The notes: generated by a model from the sequence alone, not told the origin. DNA of 64,000 nt from Mesorhizobium comanense (GCF_005503535.1 NZ_SCNN01000028.1:1-64000), one strand, 5' to 3'; positions 52,498-61,529 are shown, numbered from the stretch's first letter. Translations and numbers: made by a program.

Positions 52498-53324
52498 GTC
52501 TTCGCGGCCCGGGTTGCGCCGCGCTTGGCGGTTCGTGTCTTGTCGGCAGAGTGCGGTTTCGGCTTCCGTCGGCCGATGGCTGCGTGATCGTCGTCGCCGT
52601 CCGTCGTTCGTTGTCGCTGACGATCATGATCAGCATCGGCACCAGCATGATCATCATCACCGACATGCCAACCACCAACGCCAGCGTCGTTTTCGACAAG
52701 CGGCTTGAGAAACACCCACATCCAGGTTGGCAGCGCCGTTATACCCGCAGTGATGTCAGCTTTCAGCTGCGGGCCCGCAACGGGATCCTCGAAGAGCTTG
52801 GCGAGCTTGTGCTTGACGTGATCACTCTCTCCTTCACGGACCAGGAGATCGCGGAGCCAGTGAAGCGCCTGGACGACGCGCATCGCCGGTCGCCCGGCCC
52901 AGAACAGCTTGCTTGCCGCGGTCGGACGGAAGGTGATCGTGACGTTACCGAGCTTGATAGCACGACGGCGGGCGTCTGTGTGCACCACGATTTTTGCCGG
53001 GACCGCGTCGGTCAGGCCCAGATCGTTTGCTGCGGTCATGCCATCGACAAGCATCCGGGTTTGGTCGCGTCGACCGACCGCGTCGATGACCGAGCGCGGA
53101 TCGGGCGGGTTGGTTTTTTGGGTGAGCTTGTTGAAGCCAGGCTGATCGTAGAGCCCGCGATCAATCCGCCTGAGGGTTTGCGCCTTCGTCAACCGCTGCA
53201 ACGCCTTATCGACGGCGTCCCGCGAGGCGAGATCCACGAAATCACTCGGCGTCCACACCTTGCGCGGCGCGTCGGCACGGATGCGGGCAAGCATGGCTGG
53301 CTTCAGATCGGGCGAGTCACTCAT
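52494..53324 (-). CDS. abiEi: AbiEi-type antitoxin / DUF6088 transcription regulator
   Basis: A 276-residue protein with an N-terminal winged helix (VWTPSDFVDLASRDAVDKAL, RRIDRGLYDQPGFN) and the DUF6088/AbiEi body (LVDGMTAANDLGLTDAVPAK, KIVVHTDARRRAIKLGNVTI). The last ~65 residues are low complexity, rich in His, Asp and Arg, unlike the family. AbiEi proteins neutralise AbiEii and repress their own promoter; inverted repeats that fit such operators lie directly upstream. First gene of the five-gene operon. Confidence 0.87.
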   Translation of the reverse strand: MSDSPDLKPAMLARIRADAPRKVWTPSDFVDLASRDAVDKALQRLTKAQTLRRIDRGLYDQPGFNKLTQKTNPPDPRSVIDAVGRRDQTRMLVDGMTAANDLGLTDAVPAKIVVHTDARRRAIKLGNVTITFRPTAASKLFWAGRPAMRVVQALHWLRDLLVREGESDHVKHKLAKLFEDPVAGPQLKADITAGITALPTWMWVFLKPLVENDAGVGGWHVGDDDHAGADADHDRQRQRTTDGDDDHAAIGRRKPKPHSADKTRTAKRGATRAAKT

Positions 53325-53398
53325 GTCCGAAAATTGTAGACGTTTTCCGGACGATCAACAAGCAGTCTGTCCGAAAGGTATATACAAATTTCGGACAG
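53325..53398. promoter_or_regulatory. Paired inverted repeats upstream of abiEi (probable AbiEi operators)
   Basis: A perfect 10-base inverted repeat, CTGTCCGAAA (53367-53376) and TTTCGGACAG (53389-53398), with a 12-base spacer containing TATATAC, a likely -10 element. A second imperfect copy, TGTCCGAAAA and TTTTCCGGA, occupies about 53325-53352 just before the start codon. Two inverted repeats flanking a promoter is the arrangement described for AbiEi autoregulation. Confidence 0.75.
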
Positions 53399-53415
53399 AG
53401 CCATCTGATCCCCGC

Positions 53416-56046
53416 TTATGACTGACCCGGTTGCCAGTCGCTCATCTGCAAAATGTTTCCGCCGAGTTTTGCGAACGCGCGTTGGCGGCAAGAGAAAACG
53501 AGAATCTGCTGATCGCGTGATTGACGATGCAAAGCGTCGAACATGCGCTCAATGCGATCGTCATCGGAATAGACCAACGCGTCATCCAGGATGACCGGTG
53601 TGGGGCGCCCGTCGCGGGCGAGCAGACGGGCGAAGGCTAGCCGGGTCAGAACCGAAAGCTGTTCTCGCATGCCGCCACTCAACCTATCGACATCCTCGTC
53701 CTGACCATTGCGACGAACGGTCTGCGGCAACAGTGTGTTCTCGTCGAACACTATGGAGATGTCATCGAATAGCAATCCAAGCAACGGTCGCAGCTCGGAC
53801 ATGACCGGCTTTAGATAAAGATCGCGTGCCGCCGAGCGTGCAGCGCCCAGCGTTGTGCGCAGCCGGTCGAGAACGGCCTTTTCGATCTCGAAGCGTCCCA
53901 CTCGCTCTTCAGCGACTTCCAATTTTTCCCTGGCCTCGCGCCAAGCTTCTTCCACCGCGTCGTCGGACCGAGTGCGAATATGGCCATTGAGATCGGCAAG
54001 AGTCACACGCAACTGACCTGCCTCCTGGGTGGCGGCATCCTGAACCGAACGGGCGCGGCGCAGAACGGCCTCGGCGCTGGTGAGATCGTGAGCGCCGTCG
54101 CGCAGGGGAGCAGCGCGCATTTCGGCCGCTTCGCGCAGAGTTTGTCGTGCGTTGGCCTCGGTAAGCAGCAAGCGCTCCTTCTCCTCGCGTGCTGCTTCAG
54201 GTCCCAATATGACGTCGAGGCTGGTCAGTTCCGCCTGGATGGTCACGTAAGCAGTCTCCGCGGCCATGACAGCCTCGTCGGCATGGCTGCGCAGGGGCAG
54301 GGCCTCGCGCACGTTGTTGCGTGTTGTCGTCACACGCTGCTGAGCTGCTGCATGATGTTGTCGGATCTGTTGCGAATCGACCTTAAGTTCGAGGTCCCCG
54401 GCCGCGAGGGCACTCAGTCGGGCAAGCTCTTCGTGCAATTGCTGTATTCCCTTGGGCGCGAGATCGCCGAGCCGCTGACGCGCCAAGCCCAGTTCGGCGG
54501 CCCTGTCGCGCGCTTCAACCAAGCGCTGGCGTGCCGTCATGAGGCTGTCGACACCGAGGGACGCAAGCAGGCTGCGGTGCTTCGCTTCGGCGTCTTCGAT
54601 GGTCCGGTCGGCCTGCTGCGGCCGATTCGATCGCAGGGTCAAGACTCCGATGCCGGCAATATCCAGGCGCACGGTGCCAGCAAAGCTTTGGTCTTCTGCA
54701 TGGGGCAAGGGCTTGGCATCGATCGTCACCAAATCGGCGGCGGCCCGGTATTCCATGCATAGCGTCGGCAGGGTTGCCAGGTGAGCTGCACGAAGGCTGG
54801 CGATCTCGATTTCGAGCGCCTGCAGTTGCTCGACAGCCTGTTCCGGCACCGTCAGCATAGCTAGCGCTGCCTCTCCATCTTCGATCTGGGTTCTGGCGAC
54901 TTCGGCTTGTTTCAACCGGTTGTCCGAGCCGGCCAGTTGTTCGGCCGCATCGCGTGCCAAAAGCGTCGCATCCACCCGCGCGAGCAATTCGCGTGCTTCG
55001 AGCTCTTCCTGTTCGGCTGCCTGAACTTCGCCCATCGCTTGTTCGTTTTCGGCAATGGCAGAAGCGCGCCGATCGAGAACCTCACTGCGGCGAAGCTGCG
55101 CAATCGTCGACTGCTCGCGCAAATCCGCGGCTCTTTTGAGCGCGGTCCGAAAACTATCGAGGGCCTGCTTCGCTGCGTCGTGGTGAATTACGGCCAGAGC
55201 GGCTTCCGCTTCAGCAGCTTTCAGGGCTTCGCTGTGCGACTTGGCGGCCTCGACGGAGGCTTCGGCGGCCGAGATACCCTCCCGCCGGATAGCGCCTTCT
55301 TCGGGGTTTTCAAGCTCAGACAGACGCGCCAACGCCATGCGCCGCTTGTCGAGCGCATCGCGCAGACCGGTGACTTCGGCGCTGAGACGCTGCTCGTCTT
55401 TCAGCAGCTTGTCGCGCTCATCGAGCGCCGCTGCATAGAGACCGCCGCTCTTGGGACGCAGCGTTGACGTAACCAGGCTATAGAGTTCTTCTTCACATGC
55501 GGCGGCGATTTCGGCCATGCGTCGCCCGCCGGTCAGGGCTTCAACTTCCCCCTGAACCGAGGACAGTAGGCTTTCGCGCACGCGTTTTTCGCCGTCCTCC
55601 TCGCTTTTGCTGCGCCTTTCGATGCCGGTGACCCCTTGGCGAACCCAGAGCAATCCTGCCGGTCCTGCGCTTCCGCCATGGATTAGTTTGCCGATAAAGG
55701 CTTCGGCCTCATCGGCTTGAGCCAACAGTCGCCCGCCGTCGAGGTCAATAACGCTGGCCAGCTTGCCGCCATAAAACTGCTTGGCAAGTCGATAGCGTCC
55801 TTCTGAAGTGGTGATGTCGGCCTCCACCACCGGATTGCCCCCACTATAAGGCCGCAACAGTCGCACGCCTTCGGGTGTGCCCGTGTGAGGCTGGAAAAAG
55901 AGTGCGTGCAGCGCTTCGAAGAAGGTTGATTTGCCGAACTCGTTGACCGCGCAAAGGACGTTGACGCCGTCGCCGATGTTTTCGATGGCGACGCCTTGCC
56001 CGGCGAACCGTTTGACGTTGTGGAGCCGAAGGGCCGTAAGTTTCAT
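53416..56046 (-). CDS. SbcC/RecF-like SMC-type ATPase
   Basis: An 876-residue protein with an ABC-type head split by long coiled coils. Walker A is NEFGKST near residue 37, the signature LSGGMREQLSVLTRLAFARL is about residue 775, and Walker B is PVILDDALVYSDDD close after. The coiled-coil region is rich in Glu, Ala and Arg. It pairs with the phosphoesterase just upstream as an SbcCD-like nuclease, but both proteins differ from housekeeping SbcCD (YhaN/YhaO-like size). The ATG at 56046 overlaps the phosphoesterase stop (ATGA). Confidence 0.9.
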   Translation of the reverse strand: MKLTALRLHNVKRFAGQGVAIENIGDGVNVLCAVNEFGKSTFFEALHALFFQPHTGTPEGVRLLRPYSGGNPVVEADITTSEGRYRLAKQFYGGKLASVIDLDGGRLLAQADEAEAFIGKLIHGGSAGPAGLLWVRQGVTGIERRSKSEEDGEKRVRESLLSSVQGEVEALTGGRRMAEIAAACEEELYSLVTSTLRPKSGGLYAAALDERDKLLKDEQRLSAEVTGLRDALDKRRMALARLSELENPEEGAIRREGISAAEASVEAAKSHSEALKAAEAEAALAVIHHDAAKQALDSFRTALKRAADLREQSTIAQLRRSEVLDRRASAIAENEQAMGEVQAAEQEELEARELLARVDATLLARDAAEQLAGSDNRLKQAEVARTQIEDGEAALAMLTVPEQAVEQLQALEIEIASLRAAHLATLPTLCMEYRAAADLVTIDAKPLPHAEDQSFAGTVRLDIAGIGVLTLRSNRPQQADRTIEDAEAKHRSLLASLGVDSLMTARQRLVEARDRAAELGLARQRLGDLAPKGIQQLHEELARLSALAAGDLELKVDSQQIRQHHAAAQQRVTTTRNNVREALPLRSHADEAVMAAETAYVTIQAELTSLDVILGPEAAREEKERLLLTEANARQTLREAAEMRAAPLRDGAHDLTSAEAVLRRARSVQDAATQEAGQLRVTLADLNGHIRTRSDDAVEEAWREAREKLEVAEERVGRFEIEKAVLDRLRTTLGAARSAARDLYLKPVMSELRPLLGLLFDDISIVFDENTLLPQTVRRNGQDEDVDRLSGGMREQLSVLTRLAFARLLARDGRPTPVILDDALVYSDDDRIERMFDALHRQSRDQQILVFSCRQRAFAKLGGNILQMSDWQPGQS

Positions 56047-57167
56047 GATCCCATCGCCTCGCAATAGCTGAACAACCGAACCAGTGCTTCTCGCGATATG
56101 TCGCGTTCGACAGCCGACCGGGTTTCGTCGCTGCTTTCATCCAACAGTGCCTGCGCTGCCTCGCGAAGGGCACCAGAGCGGTCGATCCGATCCAAATCGC
56201 CACTTTCGCAGTCGGTCGCGAGCCCGTCCCCGTCCAGTTCCAGATAGGCGAAGTCGGGCGCGGCTACCGCGATCGCCGCTTGAAGGATTGTTCGCCCACT
56301 TAACCGCACCCGGCCAGACGCGGCAATTCGCAGCAAGGTCTGGCGCCGCAGATGTGCCGGTGGAAGCAACGCTTCAAATGCCGCCGCGCTGTCGTCGCCA
56401 GACAGCAGATGCAGGGGAGCGGTTTTCCAGGAAAAGCTAGCTGTTTCAACGGCCACGATCTCGGGCAAGGCGCCAGGCCCGGCAATGGAAACGACAAGGG
56501 CCTGACCGGGTGTATCATGCTTGAAACGGTCAGGTTCGGGCGCACCGCTGTAGCGGCTGCGCTCATTGATGGTGACGGGCCCGTGCCAGTCGCCGAGTGC
56601 CAGATAATCGAGGCCGGCCTTGGTCGCACGATCTGGTGCAATGACGTCGGACGCTGCTGAATCTTCGGAAAAGTTCTGAATGGCGCCATGAGCAAGCCCA
56701 AGCCGGATGGCGCCTTGCGGCGTCGCGGCGCTGTTCATCCACTCGGTAAGGTCGCGACCGGGTCTGCGGGTGGTGCACGGTGCAGGCAGCAGCGCCACGT
56801 CTGCGCCAATGGTCAGGGTTTCAGGCCGGGTCGCCAGTATGACATTGTCCGGCACAACGCTACCCGCAGCGCTCCACAATTGATCAGCTAACAGTGAATC
56901 GTGGTTGCCAGGGAGCAATATCCAGCGCAAGGGCGCGCTCTGGCTCATCTCGGCAAGGGCCTGCCGCAACATCGCCGGTGTAGGCGTTTCGGTGTCGAAC
57001 GTATCGCCGGCCAGAAATATGTTGGATGCACCATGGACGCGTGCCTGTTCTGCCAGCCGGCTGATCGCGCTATGGCGCGCTTCACGGAGCCGCCCGCGCA
57101 GATCCTCCGGCATGTTGCCGAACCGCTTGCCGATGTGAAGATCGGAGCTGTGGATGAATCGAAACAT
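56043..57167 (-). CDS. SbcD/YhaO-like metallophosphoesterase
   Basis: A 374-residue calcineurin-like phosphoesterase. Metal ligands are visible in HSSDLHIGK (Asp 9, His 11), LAGDTFD, LPGNHDS and LGDWHG. The start at 57167 has a GGAG site; the frame is open upstream into the helicase gene but without similarity. In SbcCD-type complexes this subunit is the nuclease. It starts 13 bases after the helicase stop, so the three genes form one operon. Confidence 0.9.
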   Translation of the reverse strand: MFRFIHSSDLHIGKRFGNMPEDLRGRLREARHSAISRLAEQARVHGASNIFLAGDTFDTETPTPAMLRQALAEMSQSAPLRWILLPGNHDSLLADQLWSAAGSVVPDNVILATRPETLTIGADVALLPAPCTTRRPGRDLTEWMNSAATPQGAIRLGLAHGAIQNFSEDSAASDVIAPDRATKAGLDYLALGDWHGPVTINERSRYSGAPEPDRFKHDTPGQALVVSIAGPGALPEIVAVETASFSWKTAPLHLLSGDDSAAAFEALLPPAHLRRQTLLRIAASGRVRLSGRTILQAAIAVAAPDFAYLELDGDGLATDCESGDLDRIDRSGALREAAQALLDESSDETRSAVERDISREALVRLFSYCEAMGS

Positions 57168-57180
57168 GGAGTCTCCGAGA

Positions 57181-60100
57181 CTATGTCGATGCCAGGTTGC
57201 GCTGGGCGCGATCGATGGCTTCATCCAGCCGGGAGCGTGAAATCGCCGCAAGTCGCTCGACACCGAGCAGACGTGCAAGGTCGAGAGCGGGGTCGGACTG
57301 TTCCAGAATGTCCTCGTTCGCAACGACGACAGCGGCCAGCTCGGCGATTGGAATGTCGGCAATGGACCGGCGGGCATCGGCATCGAACGGCATGCGATAA
57401 TCAAGCAGGTCGACCACCGTCCCTCTCTTCCATAGGAAGCTGCCGCTGGATTCTTCAGTTCTATCGAACTCGCGCAGATGAAGGTCGATCCGCTCCCGAA
57501 TCTTGTTGCCCGTTCTCAGCCAGCCATGCGCCCGTGCGATGCGCTGCGCAAGGACGTCTTCTCGCAGAGGTCCTTCCTGCTCGATCACCGCGTCGACCAT
57601 GGACCGCAGCGTGCCTCGGTAGACGAAGTCATAAAACTGATCCGGGCTGGTGGAAAATCCGGTTAGATCAGTCAGGCGATAACGGCCGCCCGTCGGTACG
57701 GTATCATGCGTCGAATGCGCGGCCGCAGGCAAAATTCCTGCAGATGCCGATGGGCGCTCTCCCGTCGCGAGGGGAGCGGCGACAAGTTCTGGCTCTGATT
57801 TTATCGACGGATGTTCCGGTTCGCCGGCCGATGCTAGGTCCTCGGCTGGCAATGGGTCCATGGGGTCGACCTTATGTCCCATGTCCCAATGGATCGCGGG
57901 TTCACTTTCCTGTTGTTCAGCCTGTTTCCGACGGCTTTCCTCGAGCAGCGCGGCCAGGCTGGCATGAAGCCTCTCGGTGCAACCTTCGAGATCAAACCAC
58001 CAATCGGTTGACCATACCCGGACAATGTTCCACCCGAGGCCGCGCAGGACCTGCTCGCGGACCTTGTCTCGATCTCGCGCCGTGGCAGAACTGTGATAGG
58101 TCGCGCCGTCGCATTCGACCCCAGCCAGATAGGCGCCGGCGAGATCGGGATGCCGGATCCCTATATCCACTCGAAAGCCAGAAATGCCGACTTGAGGAAC
58201 GATGGTCCATCCGCGCTTCTCAAGCTCGGCAGCGACGGCCTCCTCGAAAGGGGATTCCAGGGCTCCGACCGATCCGCGTTCCTGCGCTGGCAATGCCACA
58301 GCGCCGCGTTCGGCAAAATCGAGGAAGGCTTTGAGATGCTGCACGCCGATCGCTTTGGTTCGGTTGGGGTCGATCTGGTCGGCGGCAAAACCCGAAAATA
58401 CGATCAGTTCCTGCCGCGCACGCGTCACCGCGACATTCAGCCGGCGTTCGCCGCCGTCCCGATTCAGCGCGCCGAAATCCATGCTGCGCTTGCCGGCATT
58501 ATCTTGCGAAAAGGTGATCGAAAACAGGATTATGTCACGCTCGTCCCCTTGGACATTCTCCAGATTCTTGACGATGGCGGGCTCAATACGCTCGTCGGCA
58601 AAGAACCATTCAAGCTCCGGCTCTGTCTGGCGCGCCTTGTCGAAAAGGTCGAGGATGAGCGACTGCTGTTGCGCGTTGAAAGTGATGACTCCGAGCGTGG
58701 GTCGGTCCTTTTCCGGTAGGGCCAGCCAACGCCGCATCCTGCTGACCGCATCGTCGGTTACCGCTTGGGCTTCGATTCGATTGGTGCGGCTTTTGCCACG
58801 GTCATAGATGCCGGTCGTGATTTTTCGCAGCTGAACTGCCCGATCTTCCACCGTTGGCGAAGGGAATGTGATGAGCCGGTTCTGATAGTAGTGATGGTTG
58901 GAAAAGGCGATCAGCGACTCATTGCGGCTACGATAATGCCAGCGCAGGTCACGTACCGGGATGCCTGCCGCTTTGGCTTCGTCTAGAATGCTCTCAAGAT
59001 CCTTTTCGTGCTCGACGACTTCCTCGTCCTCCTCGTTGCGGCCAAAGAAATTGGTGGGCGGCAACTGCTTGGGATCGCCTACGATAATGGTTTGATGGGC
59101 TCGCGCGATAGCACCGACAGCGTCCCAGGTGGTGATCTGCGATGCTTCGTCGAAAATGACCACGTCGAAAAGCGCTTGGTCGGGAGGTAGGTATTGAGCG
59201 ATAGAAAGCGGCGACATCAGCATGCAGGGGGCGAGCTTGGCAAAGCTCGATGGCATAGCGCCGATCATCTCGCGGATCGACCTGCTGGGCCGCTGCAATT
59301 CCATCTGATGGCGCAACAGGCCCAACTCGGAATTGCGCGGGACGCTTTGCACAGCCGGCAAACCATGAGCGATGGCACTGATGACGCGAAGGCTTGCTTG
59401 AGCGCGGACAAGATCGTCGATTTCCCGGAAATCTTCGATGGCGTGCTCGTGCTGGAAGCGACGGAAATTCCGCAGCACCGGATCGGCATCCAGCGTGGCC
59501 GGCAGCCACCAGCGTACATAGGCCAGGCGGAACGCCGATTGAGCTTCAGCTGGTCGCACTAGACCCGCCTCGATATCGTCGACCAACGCTCCCAGATTCT
59601 GACTGACAGCCCTGCGACGAATGCCGCACCACGAAGTCCAGTCCCGCAGAAGATGACGGGCGTCGAGCAAGTCTCCCATCGCAGTCGTCAATTCGGTCAG
59701 CGGGTTATCATGTTCTGCCCAAGAAGGCGTCTTTCCAGCAGGGATCGCAAATTGGGTCTTGGCAGCCTCGAATGCTGCAGAAGCCGCAAGGAAGCGGGCT
59801 GCCCCATAGCGCATCGTGCTATCTGCTGCACCGCTTCGCAGGCTCGGGGCGGTTGCTTGGAGGAGCGCTTTGAGATCCTCCGTGCCGAGGCCGGGCAGGC
59901 GTAGCGTCTGTCGAAGCCTTTCGGCGATCGAGAGTATCTGATCGATACGACGGGTGTCGGTATCAAGTGCGGCAAATCCGATCGGCTTCCCAGATAGGAT
60001 GTTGGCTTCGACAGTGGCCCGGCGGTCCTGCATCAGGCGCAACAGCGGCAAGTCGTGCTGAGGATCGGCTACCCCCTCTGTGACATAGCCTTGAAGCAGC

Positions 60101-60318
60101 TTCTGGACTTTGCGTTTGCCCAACTGACTGTTTGTCAGAAAAATAATGTCACATTGACAACGCTGCAGATCATGGCAAAAGGCTTGCAAGTGTCTTTTGC
60201 AGAACTGCTCGCCGGCGGTAAGAAAGTTCCGGAATGGGCGCATCGGTTGGACGACAATGCGATCCGCAAGCGGCTGGCGCGCATCATCGATTTTGAGCGA
60301 CAACGACGTACTTTGCAC
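57181..60318 (-). CDS. SF1 helicase with Vsr-like nuclease and DUF3320 domain, N-terminus lost
   Basis: Large SF1 (AAA_11/AAA_12) helicase of the DUF4011/DUF3320 group. Visible motifs are DVVIFDEASQ (II), VGDPKQLPP (III), WHYRSRNESLIAFSN (IV region), ENVQGDERDIILFS (V) and NVAVTRARQEL (VI). At about 686-770 comes a Vsr/MTES-type nuclease (SPFEEAVAAELEKRGW, VDIGIRH, GVECDG, WSTDWW), then DUF3320 near 895-945. The DUF4011 domain and Walker A are missing. The first ~60 codons of the frame run antisense to an XRE gene and are not helicase, so homology starts near 60130. It resembles Hhe-type defence proteins in domain order but is decapitated, so ATPase function is unlikely. Confidence 0.82.
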   Translation of the reverse strand: MQSTSLSLKIDDARQPLADRIVVQPMRPFRNFLTAGEQFCKRHLQAFCHDLQRCQCDIIFLTNSQLGKRKVQKLLQGYVTEGVADPQHDLPLLRLMQDRRATVEANILSGKPIGFAALDTDTRRIDQILSIAERLRQTLRLPGLGTEDLKALLQATAPSLRSGAADSTMRYGAARFLAASAAFEAAKTQFAIPAGKTPSWAEHDNPLTELTTAMGDLLDARHLLRDWTSWCGIRRRAVSQNLGALVDDIEAGLVRPAEAQSAFRLAYVRWWLPATLDADPVLRNFRRFQHEHAIEDFREIDDLVRAQASLRVISAIAHGLPAVQSVPRNSELGLLRHQMELQRPSRSIREMIGAMPSSFAKLAPCMLMSPLSIAQYLPPDQALFDVVIFDEASQITTWDAVGAIARAHQTIIVGDPKQLPPTNFFGRNEEDEEVVEHEKDLESILDEAKAAGIPVRDLRWHYRSRNESLIAFSNHHYYQNRLITFPSPTVEDRAVQLRKITTGIYDRGKSRTNRIEAQAVTDDAVSRMRRWLALPEKDRPTLGVITFNAQQQSLILDLFDKARQTEPELEWFFADERIEPAIVKNLENVQGDERDIILFSITFSQDNAGKRSMDFGALNRDGGERRLNVAVTRARQELIVFSGFAADQIDPNRTKAIGVQHLKAFLDFAERGAVALPAQERGSVGALESPFEEAVAAELEKRGWTIVPQVGISGFRVDIGIRHPDLAGAYLAGVECDGATYHSSATARDRDKVREQVLRGLGWNIVRVWSTDWWFDLEGCTERLHASLAALLEESRRKQAEQQESEPAIHWDMGHKVDPMDPLPAEDLASAGEPEHPSIKSEPELVAAPLATGERPSASAGILPAAAHSTHDTVPTGGRYRLTDLTGFSTSPDQFYDFVYRGTLRSMVDAVIEQEGPLREDVLAQRIARAHGWLRTGNKIRERIDLHLREFDRTEESSGSFLWKRGTVVDLLDYRMPFDADARRSIADIPIAELAAVVVANEDILEQSDPALDLARLLGVERLAAISRSRLDEAIDRAQRNLAST

Positions 60319-60513
60319 CGTTATGAGATGGCCGAACTCATCGGCGTGGCGGAGGCGACATTCACGAAACTGGAACGCGCGAGCGGCAACATCAGCGTGG
60401 ACACGATTGCCGCGATCGCCAAGGCGTTGAAACTGAATCCAGCGACCTTCCTCTTTTCCGAAAAGATCCCGCCAACAGCTGATCTAGCTGTTTTCGACAA
60501 AGTGGAGAGGTAG
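60127..60513 (+). pseudogene. XRE-family regulator, 5'-truncated
   Basis: The plus-strand frame reads KNNVTLTTLQIMAKGLQVSF as the end of one helix-turn-helix domain and ERQRRTLHRYEMAELIGVAE plus FTKLERASGNISVDTIAAIA as a complete second one. The beginning of the first domain is absent; sequence upstream of about 60127 belongs to the helicase on the other strand. The frame is open from 60055, and an internal ATG at 60172 could still allow translation. It marks the right border of the island. Confidence 0.72.
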
Positions 60514-60636
60514 GCTTCTATTCGAAAGCCGATCCAGCATAGACCCAGCAAACATGAAAGCGCACTGATGGCAATTTCACATGGGGCCTGGTTGCATACA
60601 CCTCAGCGCAGTCGGCCTTTTGCGTGCCGGATTTGG

Positions 60637-61296
60637 CTAGACTGCTCGTCGATAGGTCCACAGCTGTGCCGGCGGTATGTTGCGGACGACGAAGTCATAG
60701 TGTGAAACCACGTAGCGGTCGGGCATCTTGATCACCGGCGATAGAGGCCCATAAGTGATTTGAATTACCGGCCGTCCGGCAGGAATGCGGGCAAGCAGAT
60801 CCTCAATCAGGGCAACGCGCTGTTCCATAGGAAAGCTCAACAGCGGGACTGCACTGACCACGCAATCGAATTGTTCACCCCTGCGCTCACCCAGAACTTC
60901 ATTCAGCGCAAATGCGTTGCCCAATCTGAAGTCCACGCCCGGGAAGCGTTGCACCAGGCCGTTGTAGAAATTTCTGGAGTATTCGACCGACACCAACTGA
61001 TGCGATTTAATGCCCCTCTCTAGGATTGCCTTGGTGATGACGCCGGTTCCCGCGCCAAGCTCCAGGATCGGCATTCCGGACCGCGGGTTGACCACGCTTG
61101 CCATCCGGCGCGCCGCATAAATCGAAGTGGGGATGAGGGCTCCTACGCCCTTCTTGTCCTTCTGCCAGCCTTTGAAGAATTGCACCTCTTCATCAAACCT
61201 TTTGCCGAGCAGCTCCTTCAGTCGGAAAACCATGTTCTCTCCGTGCTCCGGCCATTTAGCGAAGCGCGTTGTGGCCAAGCTCTGCGAATTTTGCAA
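60637..61296 (-). CDS. pmtA: PmtA, phosphatidylethanolamine N-methyltransferase
   Basis: A 219-residue SAM-dependent enzyme of the rhizobial PmtA type, which methylates phosphatidylethanolamine towards phosphatidylcholine. Signature parts are RFDEEVQFFKGWQKDKKGVG, IPTSIYAARRMASVV and the SAM site ILELGAGTGVITKAIL (77-92), followed by FPGVDFRLGNAF. The start may be the ATG encoding residue 22 (about 61233). Likely a chromosomal housekeeping gene and the first one to the right of the island. Confidence 0.9.
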   Translation of the reverse strand: MQNSQSLATTRFAKWPEHGENMVFRLKELLGKRFDEEVQFFKGWQKDKKGVGALIPTSIYAARRMASVVNPRSGMPILELGAGTGVITKAILERGIKSHQLVSVEYSRNFYNGLVQRFPGVDFRLGNAFALNEVLGERRGEQFDCVVSAVPLLSFPMEQRVALIEDLLARIPAGRPVIQITYGPLSPVIKMPDRYVVSHYDFVVRNIPPAQLWTYRRAV

Positions 61297-61411
61297 GCCC
61301 GTTACAACTTGCTCGCGTGTTAAGGCCCGTCACAGGCAGTCACGAACAGCGAGGGCGTCTTGCGCTCGCAGGGCCACGCGATTTTTGCTCTTCGCCCGTC
61401 CCTCTTCCGTC

Positions 61412-61440
61412 TTGACTGGTATGAGCTTACAGACTATCTC
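61412..61440 (+). promoter_or_regulatory. Promoter of groESL
   Basis: TTGACT (61412-61417), 17-base spacer, TATCTC (61435-61440). A start site near 61447 would put the CIRCE element at the very beginning of the transcript, the standard arrangement for HrcA control. The rest of 61297-61529 holds no gene. Confidence 0.65.
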
Positions 61441-61449
61441 ACCGCCACG

Positions 61450-61476
61450 TTAGCACTCGCCACTGGCGAGTGCTAA
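61450..61476. promoter_or_regulatory. CIRCE element (HrcA operator) of groESL
   Basis: Perfect TTAGCACTC-N9-GAGTGCTAA. It lies between the predicted promoter and groES, 53 bases before its ATG. HrcA binds it and represses groESL until heat stress. Confidence 0.97.
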
Positions 61477-61529
61477 CAACGCTCCGGCAACCGACGACCT
61501 CTCAATCTCCGCACCAGGGACATCCAAAA

